From assembly GCA_963729365.1 (NCBI GenBank), contig CAVSNQ010000020.1, positions 62,001 to 126,000 of the forward strand: a DNA stretch of 64,000 nt, read 5' to 3'. The position numbers and the translations under genes are program-made. Below, piece by piece: positions 14,689-24,002 of this stretch (its first letter is position 1; each line of letters starts with the position of its first letter). The DNA is from JASHPR01 sp963729365 (GTDB lineage: Bacteria > Actinomycetota > Actinomycetes > Streptosporangiales > Streptosporangiaceae). A model generated the notes under the pieces. The model was not told the origin of the DNA and made no database searches. It saw only the letters and a list, made by a program, of their open reading frames with translations.

Positions 14689-16944
14689 TCAGGGCCGGCC
14701 AGGCCCGCCCTTGATCGGAATCTCGAACCACACCGCCTTGCCATCCTGGGTCGGACGGGAGCCCCATCGGGTGGCCAGCTGGTCGACCAGGTAGAGGCCC
14801 CGGCCGCCCTCGTCGTTCTCCCCCGCGCTCCGGATCCGGGGCAGCCGCAGGTCAGGATCGAAGACCTCGACCCAGACGGCGGCCTCCCCGCGGCGTAGCC
14901 GGAGCGTGAATTCCTTGTCCCCGAACGGGGTGAAGTCCTCGGCGAACGGCAAGCCCGCCCAGTCGTCGAGGACACCGGCCTCCGCTCCCTCGACCGACTC
15001 CAGGGCGAACTCGTGCCGCGGGCTCGGCGAGACGGCCGCGTGCAGCACGACGTTGGTCACTACCTCGGAGACCAGCAGGCAGGCCAGATCAGCCTGGTCA
15101 AGGTCCATGCCCCAGCTGGTGAACGTCTGGTGGGCCAGCCGCCTGGCCTCGGATACCCGGATCGGCTCGGCGGGGAAGTTGCGCTCCCGGGAGGCCAGGT
15201 CAACCGCGGAGGTACGGACGACGACGATCGCCATATCGTCATCAATTTCGCCGGGCACGGCCTGCTCGGCCGCCTCGGCGATGGCCTCCACGGTGCCCGT
15301 GGCCACCTCCCGCACGGCCTGGCAGAGCATCTGCAGTGCCTCGGCCTCGGTGTAGTGGCCGTCGCCGTCGGCGCGCTGCCTCCGGTCGGTCAGGCCGTCG
15401 GTGTAGAACACGAGAGCTGAGCCGGGAGCGAGATAACGCGTTTCCTCGCGGTAGGTCGGAAGGCCGGGAATCCCCTTCCCGCGCACGCCCAGCAGCAGGC
15501 CCTTGTGCTCGATCTCCATCTGGCCGACCTCTTGGTCGGTGATCAGCAGCGGGGCGTCGTGGCCCGCGTTGGCGAATGACAGCGTCCGGGACCAGGCGTC
15601 GTAGACCAGGTACGTGCAGCTCACGATCGGCGGGTCGGCGGCGGCGAAGCCGTGGGTCTCCGCATTCGTCGGCTCCAGCGTCCGGCACCAGTCATCGAGC
15701 CTGCGCAGGATCTCGGCGGGCGGCTTGTCGTCCTGGGCGAACGCCCGAAGCGCGGCGCGGAGCTGGCCCATGATCGCCGCCGCGCGGGCGCCGCGCCCCT
15801 CCACGTCGCCGATGACGATCCCCACGCGCCCGGCGGACAGCGGGATGATGTCGTACCAGTCCCCGCCCACCTGGGTCTGGATTCCCTGCCCGTGCGTCTC
15901 GAGCGGCTTGGCCGGCACGTACTTGTAAGCAACCTGCAGGCCGTCCACGGCCGGCGGATCCCGGGGCAGCAGGCTGGTCTGGAACGCGAGCGCGGTGCGC
16001 CGCTCCTCCTGGAAGAGCATCGCGTTGTCGATGGCGACGGCGACCCGGCTGCCGATCGCGCCGAGGAAGTCGCTGTCGTCGACCGCATAGTTGCGGTCCT
16101 CGCGCTCGGTGAGCCCGGACAGCGCCAGGCTCATCACGCCCAGCAGCTCCCCGCGGGCGATCAGCGGGGTGGCGATCACCGAGCTGAGGCCGATGCTGTC
16201 GCAGAGCTCCAGGCTCCCCGGGCTCGGCGTCGGGACCTGCTGCTGGGCCACGTCGGTGACCACGACCGTGGCCTGGCGGGTCATCGCCTGCTGGCAGAAG
16301 TGTCCCTCCGGGTACACGATCTGCTCGCCGACCATGGCCCAGGTGCCCGGCGGGGGAATCCAGCCCCTGGAATGCAGCTGCGCACTTCGCACCAGTTTGT
16401 CACCCTGGAACAGGTCGACCAGGCAATGATCGGCGAACTGCGGGACCAGCGTCTCCGCCACCTGACGCAGCGTGACATCGAGCTCGAGGGAGCGGGCCAG
16501 CCGCTCCCCGATGCGCTCGAGCAGCCGCAGGCGGTCCCGCTCCCTCCGGCTGCCCCGCATCGTGGCCTCACGGGCCATGATCGCGATGCCGCAGATCTCG
16601 CCGGCTGAATCGCGCAGCCCGCTGGCCCGCGCCCGGATCAAGAGCCGGGATCCGTCTACTTGCTTGCTGGCAAAGGTCCCTTCCCAGGGCCTGCCGTGCA
16701 CCACCTGCTTCACGAGATCATTGACTCGCGGAGCGTCTCCTTCTTCGAACCCGAGGGCGATAAGAGACTGGCCGACCAGGTGCGATGCATGGTCAGGAAA
16801 ACCAAACAGGGCCACCGCGTAGGGATTTGCATATAGCAAATTGCCATCGCAGTCGGCGACGACCACCGCGCTCTCCAGCTGGTCCAGAATGTCAGCCGGG
16901 CCCGGAAGCGAGCGGACGGCATCCCCTGGTGCGCGCGCCCTCAT
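14689..16944 (-). CDS. PAS-GAF-SpoIIE-type PP2C phosphatase with C-terminal RsbW-like kinase domain
   Basis: A 751-residue sensor. Residues ~15-130 are a PAS domain (VVVADCDGNLLYANPYAVAL), ~145-310 a GAF domain, ~325-570 a SpoIIE/RsbU PP2C phosphatase with GGDWYDII, IGDVEGRG, FYTDGLTD and DDDMAIVVV supplying the metal-binding aspartates, and ~590-745 an anti-sigma-factor-like HATPase (VSEVVTNVVLHA and the G-box GGRGLYLVDQLA). Such proteins control anti-sigma-factor antagonists and so stress or development sigma factors. The presence of both phosphatase and kinase domains suggests a bifunctional partner switch. No cognate STAS or sigma gene is in the window. Confidence 0.9.
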   Translation of the reverse strand: MRARAPGDAVRSLPGPADILDQLESAVVVADCDGNLLYANPYAVALFGFPDHASHLVGQSLIALGFEEGDAPRVNDLVKQVVHGRPWEGTFASKQVDGSRLLIRARASGLRDSAGEICGIAIMAREATMRGSRRERDRLRLLERIGERLARSLELDVTLRQVAETLVPQFADHCLVDLFQGDKLVRSAQLHSRGWIPPPGTWAMVGEQIVYPEGHFCQQAMTRQATVVVTDVAQQQVPTPSPGSLELCDSIGLSSVIATPLIARGELLGVMSLALSGLTEREDRNYAVDDSDFLGAIGSRVAVAIDNAMLFQEERRTALAFQTSLLPRDPPAVDGLQVAYKYVPAKPLETHGQGIQTQVGGDWYDIIPLSAGRVGIVIGDVEGRGARAAAIMGQLRAALRAFAQDDKPPAEILRRLDDWCRTLEPTNAETHGFAAADPPIVSCTYLVYDAWSRTLSFANAGHDAPLLITDQEVGQMEIEHKGLLLGVRGKGIPGLPTYREETRYLAPGSALVFYTDGLTDRRQRADGDGHYTEAEALQMLCQAVREVATGTVEAIAEAAEQAVPGEIDDDMAIVVVRTSAVDLASRERNFPAEPIRVSEARRLAHQTFTSWGMDLDQADLACLLVSEVVTNVVLHAAVSPSPRHEFALESVEGAEAGVLDDWAGLPFAEDFTPFGDKEFTLRLRRGEAAVWVEVFDPDLRLPRIRSAGENDEGGRGLYLVDQLATRWGSRPTQDGKAVWFEIPIKGGPGRP

Positions 16945-16983
16945 CCCGTCACCCCCACCGGCGAGCCCGGCGGGATGCCCAGG

Positions 16984-17706
16984 TCAGAGCCTCGTGACAA
17001 AGACATGCGCAGCCACCCGGTGCGGCAGCAATTCCGCCTCCAGACCGCTGGTCCCATTCTCACCTGTCACCCGTACGCCGTCGTCGCTGACCGCGAGCGT
17101 GATCTCGCGGCCTGGTTGGATCCCAATGTTCTTGAGTTTAAGCATCAGCGCCGCATCGCTCTGGACTTGTTCACTGATCCGGCGCACGACCACGGGCTCG
17201 GCACGCCGCGATGTGATCATTGTCATCGCCACGGCGTGCTCGCGCCCCGCCGCTTCCGCGCGCTTGCTAGCATCCGGCGGAACGCCGAGTTCCGCAAGCC
17301 CCGGAATGATATTTCCGTGCGGGCAGCGGACCGGATAATCGAGCAATTCGACGAGCCTGCGCTCGACGCTATCGGAGATCACATGCTCCCAGCGGCAGGC
17401 CTCGATGTGCACCTCTTCCCACGGCAGCCCGATCACCCCGACCAGGAGGCACTCGGCCAGCCGGTGCTTGCGCATCACCCGCATGGCCAGCGTCCGGCCG
17501 GTACCGGTGAGCGACAGCTGGCGGTCACCCTCGACGCGCACCAGGCCGTCGCGCTCCATCCTGGCCACGGTCTGGCTGACGGTCGGGCCGCTCTGCGACA
17601 GGCGCTCGGCAATGCGGGCCCGCAGCGGGACGATACCTTCCTCTTCGAGTTCGAAAACCGTGCGAAGGTACATCTCCGTGGTGTCGATCAGCCCGTGCGC
17701 CGTCAA
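16984..17706 (-). CDS. ideR: Iron-dependent DtxR/IdeR-family repressor
   Basis: A 240-residue regulator with the winged helix (TTEMYLRTVFELEEEGIVPL, ERLSQSGPTVSQTVARMERD), the metal-binding dimerisation domain (KHRLAECLL, HIEACRWEHVISD with the Cys-Glu-His ligands) and a C-terminal SH3-like domain from about 170. Met12 at the start of the first helix corresponds to a primary-site ligand. IdeR/DtxR proteins with Fe(II) repress siderophore genes and activate storage. It is isolated between the phosphatase and pdxH. The symbol is by family; a manganese-sensing paralogue is not excluded. Confidence 0.85.
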   Translation of the reverse strand: MTAHGLIDTTEMYLRTVFELEEEGIVPLRARIAERLSQSGPTVSQTVARMERDGLVRVEGDRQLSLTGTGRTLAMRVMRKHRLAECLLVGVIGLPWEEVHIEACRWEHVISDSVERRLVELLDYPVRCPHGNIIPGLAELGVPPDASKRAEAAGREHAVAMTMITSRRAEPVVVRRISEQVQSDAALMLKLKNIGIQPGREITLAVSDDGVRVTGENGTSGLEAELLPHRVAAHVFVTRL

Positions 17707-17798
17707 AGGGCCTCCCCTCTGGAACGATGCTATGCTGCAGCGCCGCTTCGGCGAACCGGCAAAAACCGCTACCCAGCCGGGTCAGTCCGTCGGGGAGT

Positions 17799-18431
17799 TC
17801 ACGGCGCCAGCCGCTCGATCACCCATGCGCCGCCAATGCGGCGGTACCTGAGCCTGTCATGCAGCCGGTTCACCCGGCCCTGCCAGAACTCGACCACATC
17901 AGGCACGACTCGATATCCGCCCCAAAAGTCCGGCATGGGAATATCTGTCCCGTCCGGCCAGCGCCCGTCCAGTTCGGCGTAGCGGTCGTCAAGCTCGCCC
18001 CGGGAGCCGACCACCGTTGACTGCCTGCTGGCCCAGGCACCGAGCTGGGAGCCGCGCGGCCGGGACCGGAAGTAGGGCTCGCTCTGCTCCGTGGACAGCG
18101 CGGATACCGATCCCTCGATGATCACCTGCCGGTGCATCGCATGCCAGGGGAACAGCAGGCACGCCCGCGGGACCTCGGCCAGGTCGGTGCCCTTACGGGA
18201 GGTCCGGTTGGTATAGAAGGTGAATCCCCCGGAATCGTAGTGTTTGAGCAGGACGGTCCTGGCCCTCGGCCGGCCGCTGGCCGAGACCGTGGCCAGGACC
18301 ATGGCGGTTGGCTCAGGCAGCGGCACCGCCACCGCATCGGCCATCCAGGCCGCGAACTGGGCCAGCGGATCCCCGGCCACCATCGCCTCATCGAGGCCTG
18401 GCTCGTCAGGAGCGGGGCGGATCGTCTCCAC
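17799..18431 (-). CDS. pdxH: Pyridoxamine 5'-phosphate oxidase
   Basis: A 210-residue FMN enzyme. LATVSASGRPRARTVLLKHY begins the split barrel, FTFYTNRTSRKGTDL and ACLLFPWHAMHRQVIIEG form the FMN and substrate pocket, and the C-terminal PdxH dimerisation region ends RLHDRLRYRR with the conserved RLHDR motif. It converts pyridoxine or pyridoxamine 5'-phosphate to pyridoxal phosphate. Length and motifs match PdxH fully. It is divergent from citrate synthase across 190 bases. Confidence 0.93.
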   Translation of the reverse strand: METIRPAPDEPGLDEAMVAGDPLAQFAAWMADAVAVPLPEPTAMVLATVSASGRPRARTVLLKHYDSGGFTFYTNRTSRKGTDLAEVPRACLLFPWHAMHRQVIIEGSVSALSTEQSEPYFRSRPRGSQLGAWASRQSTVVGSRGELDDRYAELDGRWPDGTDIPMPDFWGGYRVVPDVVEFWQGRVNRLHDRLRYRRIGGAWVIERLAP

Positions 18432-18621
18432 GGGTAGCGATCCTCACACACCGCCGGCCCCCGCCGCCACCACCGGCAGCTCGTGCCGCCGCCGGCGGCG
18501 CTGCCGGGCAGGCCGGGTTACCAGAAACCCCCCGGGCGCGATTGAATGGGTCGGCTAGCTACACAACGCCACCCGGGGTGCGCCTGGCCCCGTCGGTGAT
18601 CCAGGAGACGCAGGAGACCAG

Positions 18622-19731
18622 ATGTCCGACTTCACGCCCGGCCTAGAGGGTGTCGTCGCGTTCGAAACGGTAATCGCGGAGCCCGACCGGGAGGGTGGTG
18701 CGCTGCGCTACCGGGGAGTGGACATCGAGGAGCTCGTCGGCCACGTGACCTACGGCCACGTCTGGGGACTGCTCGTCGACAACTCCTTCGAGCCCGGGCT
18801 GCCCCCGGCCGAGCCGTACCCGATCCCGGTGCACTCCGGGGACATCCGGGTGGACGTGCAGAGCGCGCTGGCCATGCTCGCTCCCGCCTGGGGGATGCAC
18901 CAGCTGCTCGACATCAGCGACGAGCAGGCCCGCGACGACCTGGCCCGGGCCTCGGTGATGGCCCTCTCGTTCGTCGCCCAGGCCGCGCGCGGGCTGGGCC
19001 TGCCCATGGTCCCGCAGCGGCGGGTGGACGAGGCGAAGACGATCACCGAGCGGTTCATGATCCGCTGGCAGGGCGAGCCGGACCCGAAGCACGTGAAGGC
19101 CATCGACTCGTACTGGGTCTCCGCGGCCGAGCACGGCATGAACGCCTCCACGTTCACCGCGCGGGTGATCGCCTCCACCGGGGCCGACGTGGCCGCGGCG
19201 CTGTCCGGCGCGGTCGGCGCGCTCTCCGGGCCGCTGCACGGCGGTGCCCCGGCGCGGGTGCTGAGCATGATCCAGGAGGTCGAGCGGAGCGGTGACGCGG
19301 AGGCCTGGGTCAAGGCCGCGCTCGACCGGGGCGACCGGCTGATGGGCTTCGGCCACCGCGTGTACCGGGCCGAGGACCCGCGGGCCCGGGTGCTGCGCCG
19401 GACGGCCAGGGAACTCGGGGCGCCGAGGTTCGAGGTGGCCGAGGCACTGGAGAAGGCCGCGCTGGAAGAGCTGCACGCCCGCAGGCCGGACCGGGTGCTC
19501 GCCACCAACGTCGAATTCTGGTCGGCGGTCGTGCTCGACTTCGCCCAGGTACCCTTGCACATGTTCACCTCCATGTTCACCTGCGCGCGGACCGCCGGCT
19601 GGGCGGCCCACATCATGGAGCAGAAGGCGGCCGGCCGCCTGATCCGGCCGAGCGCGCGGTACATAGGCCCGAAGAGCCGCCCGGTGTCGGAGGTGACCGG
19701 CGCGGCCGACGTCCTCGACAAGGAAGTCTGA
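18622..19731 (+). CDS. citA: Citrate synthase, short second type
   Basis: A 369-residue citrate synthase-fold enzyme. It contains AEHGMNASTFTARV (catalytic histidine), GALSGPLHGGAPARVL, MGFGHRVYRAEDPRA and the aspartate in NVEFWSAVVLDF. It lacks the N-terminal domain of the larger GltA type and matches actinobacterial citA/citrate synthase 2. It condenses acetyl-CoA and oxaloacetate; related methylcitrate synthases are not excluded. A good GGAGAC site precedes the ATG. serC begins 4 bases after the stop, so the two are co-transcribed. Confidence 0.9.
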   Translation: MSDFTPGLEGVVAFETVIAEPDREGGALRYRGVDIEELVGHVTYGHVWGLLVDNSFEPGLPPAEPYPIPVHSGDIRVDVQSALAMLAPAWGMHQLLDISDEQARDDLARASVMALSFVAQAARGLGLPMVPQRRVDEAKTITERFMIRWQGEPDPKHVKAIDSYWVSAAEHGMNASTFTARVIASTGADVAAALSGAVGALSGPLHGGAPARVLSMIQEVERSGDAEAWVKAALDRGDRLMGFGHRVYRAEDPRARVLRRTARELGAPRFEVAEALEKAALEELHARRPDRVLATNVEFWSAVVLDFAQVPLHMFTSMFTCARTAGWAAHIMEQKAAGRLIRPSARYIGPKSRPVSEVTGAADVLDKEV

Positions 19732-19735
19732 CTGC

Positions 19736-20854
19736 ATGACTGAGATCGTCATCCCCGACGACCTGCGCCCGGCCGACGGCCGGTTCGGCTGCGGGCCCTC
19801 GAAGATCCGGCCCGAGCAGCTGGCCGCGCTGGCCAGTTCCGGGTCCGCCTACCTCGGGACCTCACACCGGCAGGCACCGGTCCGCTCGCTGGTTCAGCGG
19901 ATTCGCGAGGGTATGACCAATCTCTTCACTCTCCCCAACGGATACGACGTCGTGCTGGGCAACGGAGGCACGACGGCGTTCTGGGAGGTTGCCGCGTTCG
20001 GGCTGGTTGATCACAAGACGCAGCACCTGTCCTTCGGGGAGTTCTCGTCCAAGTTCGCCAAGGTGACGGCCGCCGCCCCGTGGCTGGAGGCGCCCACGGT
20101 CATCGAGTCGCCGCCGGGCACCCACCCGCAGCCGACCGCCGAGGCCGGCGTCGACACCTACGCGCTGACCCACAACGAGACCTCCACCGGGGTGGCGATG
20201 CCGGTCGGCCGGGTGGCCGACGCCGATGCCGACTCGCTGGTCATCGTGGACGCCACCAGCGGCGCCGGCGGCCTGCCGGTCCGGCCCGGCGAGGTCGACG
20301 TGTACTACTTCGCGCCGCAGAAGTCGTTCGGCTCCGACGGCGGGCTCTGGATAGCGCTGATGTCGCCGGCGGCGCTGGACCGGGCGGGAAAGGTGGCGGC
20401 CAGCGGCCGCTACATCCCGGAGTTCTTCTCGCTGCAGACCGCGATCGACAACTCGCGGCTGCAGCAGACCTACAACACGCCCGCGGTCGCCACGCTGTTC
20501 CTGCTGGCCGACCAGGTGGAGTGGATGCTCGGCCAGGGCGGGCTCACCTGGGCGACGGCCCGGACCGCGCAGTCTTCGGCGACGCTGTACGAGTGGGCCG
20601 AGCAGTCGTCCTACGCCACCCCGTTCGTGGCCGACCCGCTGCAGCGGTCCCAGGTGGTCGGCACCATCGACTTCGATGACGCGGTGACCGCGACCGCGCT
20701 GTCCGCGGAACTGCGGGCCAACGGGATCGTCGACACCGACTCCTACCGCAAGCTCGGCCGCAACCAGCTGCGGATCGGCATGTTCCCCGCCGTGGACCCG
20801 GCCGACGTGCAGGCCCTCACCGCCTGCATCGACTACGTCGTCGAGCGCCTCTAG
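19736..20854 (+). CDS. serC: Phosphoserine aminotransferase
   Basis: A 372-residue class V aminotransferase of the actinobacterial SerC group, starting PDDLRPADGRFGCGPSKIRP. The PLP lysine is in YYFAPQKSFGSDGG; THNETSTGVAMPV and VDATSGAGG give the other cofactor contacts. It makes phosphoserine from phosphohydroxypyruvate and glutamate, the second step of serine synthesis. It is the second gene of the citA-serC unit. Confidence 0.94.
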   Translation: MTEIVIPDDLRPADGRFGCGPSKIRPEQLAALASSGSAYLGTSHRQAPVRSLVQRIREGMTNLFTLPNGYDVVLGNGGTTAFWEVAAFGLVDHKTQHLSFGEFSSKFAKVTAAAPWLEAPTVIESPPGTHPQPTAEAGVDTYALTHNETSTGVAMPVGRVADADADSLVIVDATSGAGGLPVRPGEVDVYYFAPQKSFGSDGGLWIALMSPAALDRAGKVAASGRYIPEFFSLQTAIDNSRLQQTYNTPAVATLFLLADQVEWMLGQGGLTWATARTAQSSATLYEWAEQSSYATPFVADPLQRSQVVGTIDFDDAVTATALSAELRANGIVDTDSYRKLGRNQLRIGMFPAVDPADVQALTACIDYVVERL

Positions 20855-20904
20855 CCCGGCGAAATTACGTCGCCCGGCCGGCGGCTCCGTGAGAGGGTCA
20901 CCGC

Positions 20905-21423
20905 ATGACAAAGGACCGGAAACGCCCCGGGCTGCAGGCGGGCGAGCTTGACATGCTGAACGGCTGGCTGGAGCATCACCGCGCGATCCTGCTCTGGAAA
21001 TGCGAAGGTCTCACCGACGACCAGCTCCGGCAGCGCTCGGTCCCGCCATCGAGCATGTCCCTGCTCGGGCTGATCCGGCACATGACCGACGTCGAGCGCG
21101 GCTGGTTCCGGCAGGTGCTGCTCGGGGAGGACGCGCCCGACCTCTACTCGACACCCGACGGCCCCGATGGTGATTTCAACGGCGTCGACGAGGCGGACGT
21201 CGCGGCGGCGTTCAGCGCCTTCGAGGCAGAGTGCGACGCCTCTCGGCGGGCGGTCGCGGCCGCTCCCGACCTGGATGTGCTCAGCAAGGAACGGACCGAG
21301 CGAACGGGCCAGCAGTTCTCGCTGCGCTGGATCGTCACGCACATGATCGAGGAGTACGCCCGGCACAACGGCCATGCCGACCTGCTGCGGGAAACCATCG
21401 ACGGTGCCACCGGCTACTACTAG
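20905..21423 (+). CDS. DinB-family (DUF664) protein
   Basis: A 172-residue four-helix bundle protein. HMTDVERGWF near residue 47 and THMIEEYARHNGHAD near 147 supply the three histidines that bind a divalent metal in DinB-like folds. Relatives in actinobacteria include mycothiol-dependent enzymes, so a thiol transfer or isomerase role is possible. GAGAGGG precedes the ATG. It follows serC by 50 bases and may share the transcript. A second DinB protein is at 47528-48046. Confidence 0.8.
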   Translation: MTKDRKRPGLQAGELDMLNGWLEHHRAILLWKCEGLTDDQLRQRSVPPSSMSLLGLIRHMTDVERGWFRQVLLGEDAPDLYSTPDGPDGDFNGVDEADVAAAFSAFEAECDASRRAVAAAPDLDVLSKERTERTGQQFSLRWIVTHMIEEYARHNGHADLLRETIDGATGYY

Positions 21424-21468
21424 GCCGGCGGGGCTGACGGGATTGGCCTGGGCGAGCAGACTGGAGGC

Positions 21469-22380
21469 GTGTGGCGGCACGGTTTTCCGGACGGCTGGAG
21501 GACTGCGGCACGGCGGCCAGCCTGGCCGCCGGCCAGGTGGCCGCTGACCGCCAGGCTGGCTGCCCTGGTCTTCTGCCTGGTGGCCGTCGGCGGCGGGGCA
21601 ATCACCGCAGCCACGCACCTGGTGGCCAGGGACTACCTGACGCGGCGGGCGGACCAGCAGCTGCGCTCCTACGCCGCACTGCTCACCAGCCGGCCGTTCT
21701 CGCTCTTTCCCGGTTTCCGGCTCGCACCCGGCGCGTCCGGCCTCGGCACCGCCGGCTCGGCGCTCAGCATCGCGGTGCTGAGCGCCGGCGGCCAGCTGCT
21801 GATGAGCGCGGGCCCGGCCACGCCGCCGGCCGCGGGCGGGAGCTGGCTGGAGATCTCCGAGCCGGTCAGCTACCAGGTCGACCACATCCCGTTCGTGTTC
21901 GGCGCCAACGATTCGTCGCTGTCGGTCACCAGCAAGACCAGGCCCGGGTTGGCCGGCACCCTGGTCATCGGGCTGGACCTGGCCGACGCCGGCCGGACCG
22001 CCGACCGCCTCACGGTCATCTGCCTGCAGGTAACCGGCCTTGCGGTGCTGCTGGCCACGGCCGCCGCCGCCGGGATCACCCGCATGCTGCTCCGCCCGCT
22101 CGCCCTGGCAGCGGCGATCGAAGCGGCCGAGGCCGAGACGGCAGCCCGTGACGTCGCCGAACGGACGTCCGCGGCCCTCGCCGAGACCTGCCGCAAGATG
22201 CGCAGGCCACTCAGCGTTCTGGCCGGCCTGGCCGAGTACCACCGGGGGCGCGGCGGGCTGGGGGACGATGACGCCGATTCCGCGATGCGGCGGGTGGCAC
22301 ACGAGGCGGCGCACATGGCGGAGCTGATCGACCAGCTCGAGGCCGCCGACCGCGACGACCCGGGCCCGGCGCGGTGCTGA
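21469..22380 (+). CDS. Degenerate sensor histidine kinase lacking phospho-histidine and ATPase domain
   Basis: A 303-residue membrane protein. TM1 is at about 28-48, an extracytoplasmic sensor at 49-180, TM2 at 181-203 and a HAMP-like linker after it. The dimerisation region at 240-258 reads CRKMRRPLSVLAGLAEYHR, clearly aligned with the HisKA box (SHELRTPL...), but the histidine is Arg242. The protein ends about 55 residues later without any N, G1 or G2 ATPase box, so it cannot autophosphorylate. It may be a regulatory decoy or a relic. The GTG start has a GGAGG very close upstream, so the true start could differ slightly. No response regulator is adjacent. Confidence 0.65.
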   Translation: MWRHGFPDGWRTAARRPAWPPARWPLTARLAALVFCLVAVGGGAITAATHLVARDYLTRRADQQLRSYAALLTSRPFSLFPGFRLAPGASGLGTAGSALSIAVLSAGGQLLMSAGPATPPAAGGSWLEISEPVSYQVDHIPFVFGANDSSLSVTSKTRPGLAGTLVIGLDLADAGRTADRLTVICLQVTGLAVLLATAAAAGITRMLLRPLALAAAIEAAEAETAARDVAERTSAALAETCRKMRRPLSVLAGLAEYHRGRGGLGDDDADSAMRRVAHEAAHMAELIDQLEAADRDDPGPARC

Positions 22381-22448
22381 ATCCGCCCGCGGGCCACAGC
22401 CCGAAAAGCGGTGGACGGGTCGCGGACAGACCGGGCCAGGCTGGCTAG

Positions 22449-23276
22449 ATGATCTCGGACGAGGAACGGGTGCGGCTGCGACAGACGTTCAACCAAACCG
22501 CCGACACCTACCAGCGCGCCCGCCCGGAGTACCCCGCCGAGCTCTTCGACACTCTGATCGCCGCCGCCGGGCTGGCTCCTGGCGACCGGCTGCTCGAGGT
22601 GGGCTGCGCCACCGGCAAGGCCACGGTCCCGCTGGCCCGCCGCGGCTTCCGGATCACTTGCATCGAGCTCGGCGCGGAGCTGGCCGCGGCGGCCCGCCGC
22701 AACCTGGCCGGGCTGAGCGCGGAGGTCGTCCAGGGACGCTTCGAGGACTGGCGGCAGGCCCCCGGAAACGAGTTCGACCTGGTTTTCGCCGCGACGGCGT
22801 GGCACTGGGTCGATCCGGACGTCCGCTACCGGGCCGCGTGGCGGGCGCTGCGCCCCGGAGGCCACCTCGCGTTCTGGGGCGCCGGGCACGTGGTGCCCGA
22901 CGGGGGCGATCCGTTCTTCCAGGAGATCCAGGAAGTGTATGACGAGATCGGCGAGGGGATGCCGTCCGATTCCACCTGGCCGCGCCCGGGCGAGCTGACT
23001 GTGCACACCGAGGAGATCGAGGCCAGCGGGCTGTTCGAGGTCACGCACATGCGGCATTTCGACTGGGAGCAGGTCTACGATGCCGACGGCTACATCGCGC
23101 TGCTGGACACGTTTTCCGGGCACGTCGCGATGGCCGACTGGCAGCGGGAGCGGCTCTACGGCGAGATCAGGCGCCGCCTGGCCCAGCGCCCGGACGGCAC
23201 CCTCCGGCGGCACTGGGGCGCTGTGCTGCACGTCGCGCGCCGCCGGGACGGCCCGGCGGGGACGGCCGAGACCTAA
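22449..23276 (+). CDS. SAM-dependent class I methyltransferase
   Basis: A 275-residue Rossmann methyltransferase. RLLEVGCATGKATVPLARRG (motif I) near 48-67, CIELGAELAAAARRNL (motif II) and FDLVFAATAWHWVDPDVRYR (post-I acidic/WHW segment) are typical of the Methyltransf_11 group. The substrate is unknown. The ATG at 22449 directly gives MISDEERVRLRQTFNQTAD. The 3' end lies inside a 49-base tandem duplication that repeats the final codons downstream. Confidence 0.85.
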   Translation: MISDEERVRLRQTFNQTADTYQRARPEYPAELFDTLIAAAGLAPGDRLLEVGCATGKATVPLARRGFRITCIELGAELAAAARRNLAGLSAEVVQGRFEDWRQAPGNEFDLVFAATAWHWVDPDVRYRAAWRALRPGGHLAFWGAGHVVPDGGDPFFQEIQEVYDEIGEGMPSDSTWPRPGELTVHTEEIEASGLFEVTHMRHFDWEQVYDADGYIALLDTFSGHVAMADWQRERLYGEIRRRLAQRPDGTLRRHWGAVLHVARRRDGPAGTAET

Positions 23277-23378
23277 CGGGCTGAGCGGGATGCTGGACGG
23301 CCCGGCGGGGACGGCCGAGGCCTAATCGGGCCGAGGGGATGCTGCCCGGGGGACGGCCGAGGGCTGAGACGGGATGCG
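23246..23378. repeat. 49-base imperfect tandem repeats at the end of the methyltransferase gene
   Basis: The block beginning GGACGGCCCGGCGGGGACGG occurs at 23246-23294 and again at 23295-23343 with few changes, and a third, degenerate copy follows to about 23378. The first copy includes the last codons and the stop of the methyltransferase, so copies 2 and 3 are untranslated. Probably slippage-born. Confidence 0.7.
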
Positions 23379-23387
23379 GCCGCCGGC

Positions 23388-23969
23388 TCAGGGGCCGGGG
23401 CCGGGTACGGGGCGCAGCGGCCAGCGGCCCACGGTCTCGTAGCGCGGCGCGGCGCCCGGGGCACCCGGGTTGCTGCGGATCAGGCGGATCTCGGTCGCCG
23501 TCCAGGGCGCGCCCGCGTACCCGGACAGCTCCCCGACCAGCCCGCTGACGTCGGCGGGCTCGCGACATCGGGCCAGGGTCAGGTGCGGCCGGAACCGCCG
23601 GCCCTCGTCCGGCGGGGGCGCCCCGGCGCGCCGCGCGCCGGCTGCGACGGACCTGGCCAGCGCTTCAAGGGCGCGGCGGTCGCCGCGGAGCCCGGTCCAC
23701 AGCACTCGGGCGCGCGCCGGGCCGGGGAAGGCCCCGCCGCCCGCCAGGGACAGCGGCAGGCTGGGGTGCCGGCCCGCGGCCCGCTCCAGCCGCGGCCCGA
23801 GCGCGGCCGCGGTGTCCTCGCCGACTTCGCCGAGGAAGGCGAACGTGAGGTGCCACGCGGGCCTGCCGGTCCAGCGCAGCGCGGGCCAGCCTGGCCGCAG
23901 CGGCGCCACCGTCGCCTCAAGCTCATCGAGCACCACCAGCGGCGGCACCACCGCGACGAACAGCCTCAC
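23388..23969 (-). CDS. thpR: RNA 2',3'-cyclic phosphodiesterase (2H family)
   Basis: A 193-residue protein with both HxT motifs of the 2H phosphoesterase family: HLTFAFLGEV near residue 40 and HLTLARC near residue 129. It matches ThpR/LigT in length and in the start MRLFVAVVPP. These enzymes open 2',3'-cyclic phosphates on RNA or related cyclic phosphates. The start is a GTG. It is followed, on the same strand upstream, by the MFS/MarR pair with a 33-base gap. Confidence 0.88.
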   Translation of the reverse strand: MRLFVAVVPPLVVLDELEATVAPLRPGWPALRWTGRPAWHLTFAFLGEVGEDTAAALGPRLERAAGRHPSLPLSLAGGGAFPGPARARVLWTGLRGDRRALEALARSVAAGARRAGAPPPDEGRRFRPHLTLARCREPADVSGLVGELSGYAGAPWTATEIRLIRSNPGAPGAAPRYETVGRWPLRPVPGPGP

Positions 23970-24002
23970 CCCTGCATGCTGCCAGGCGGACGGCGGCCAG
24001 CG

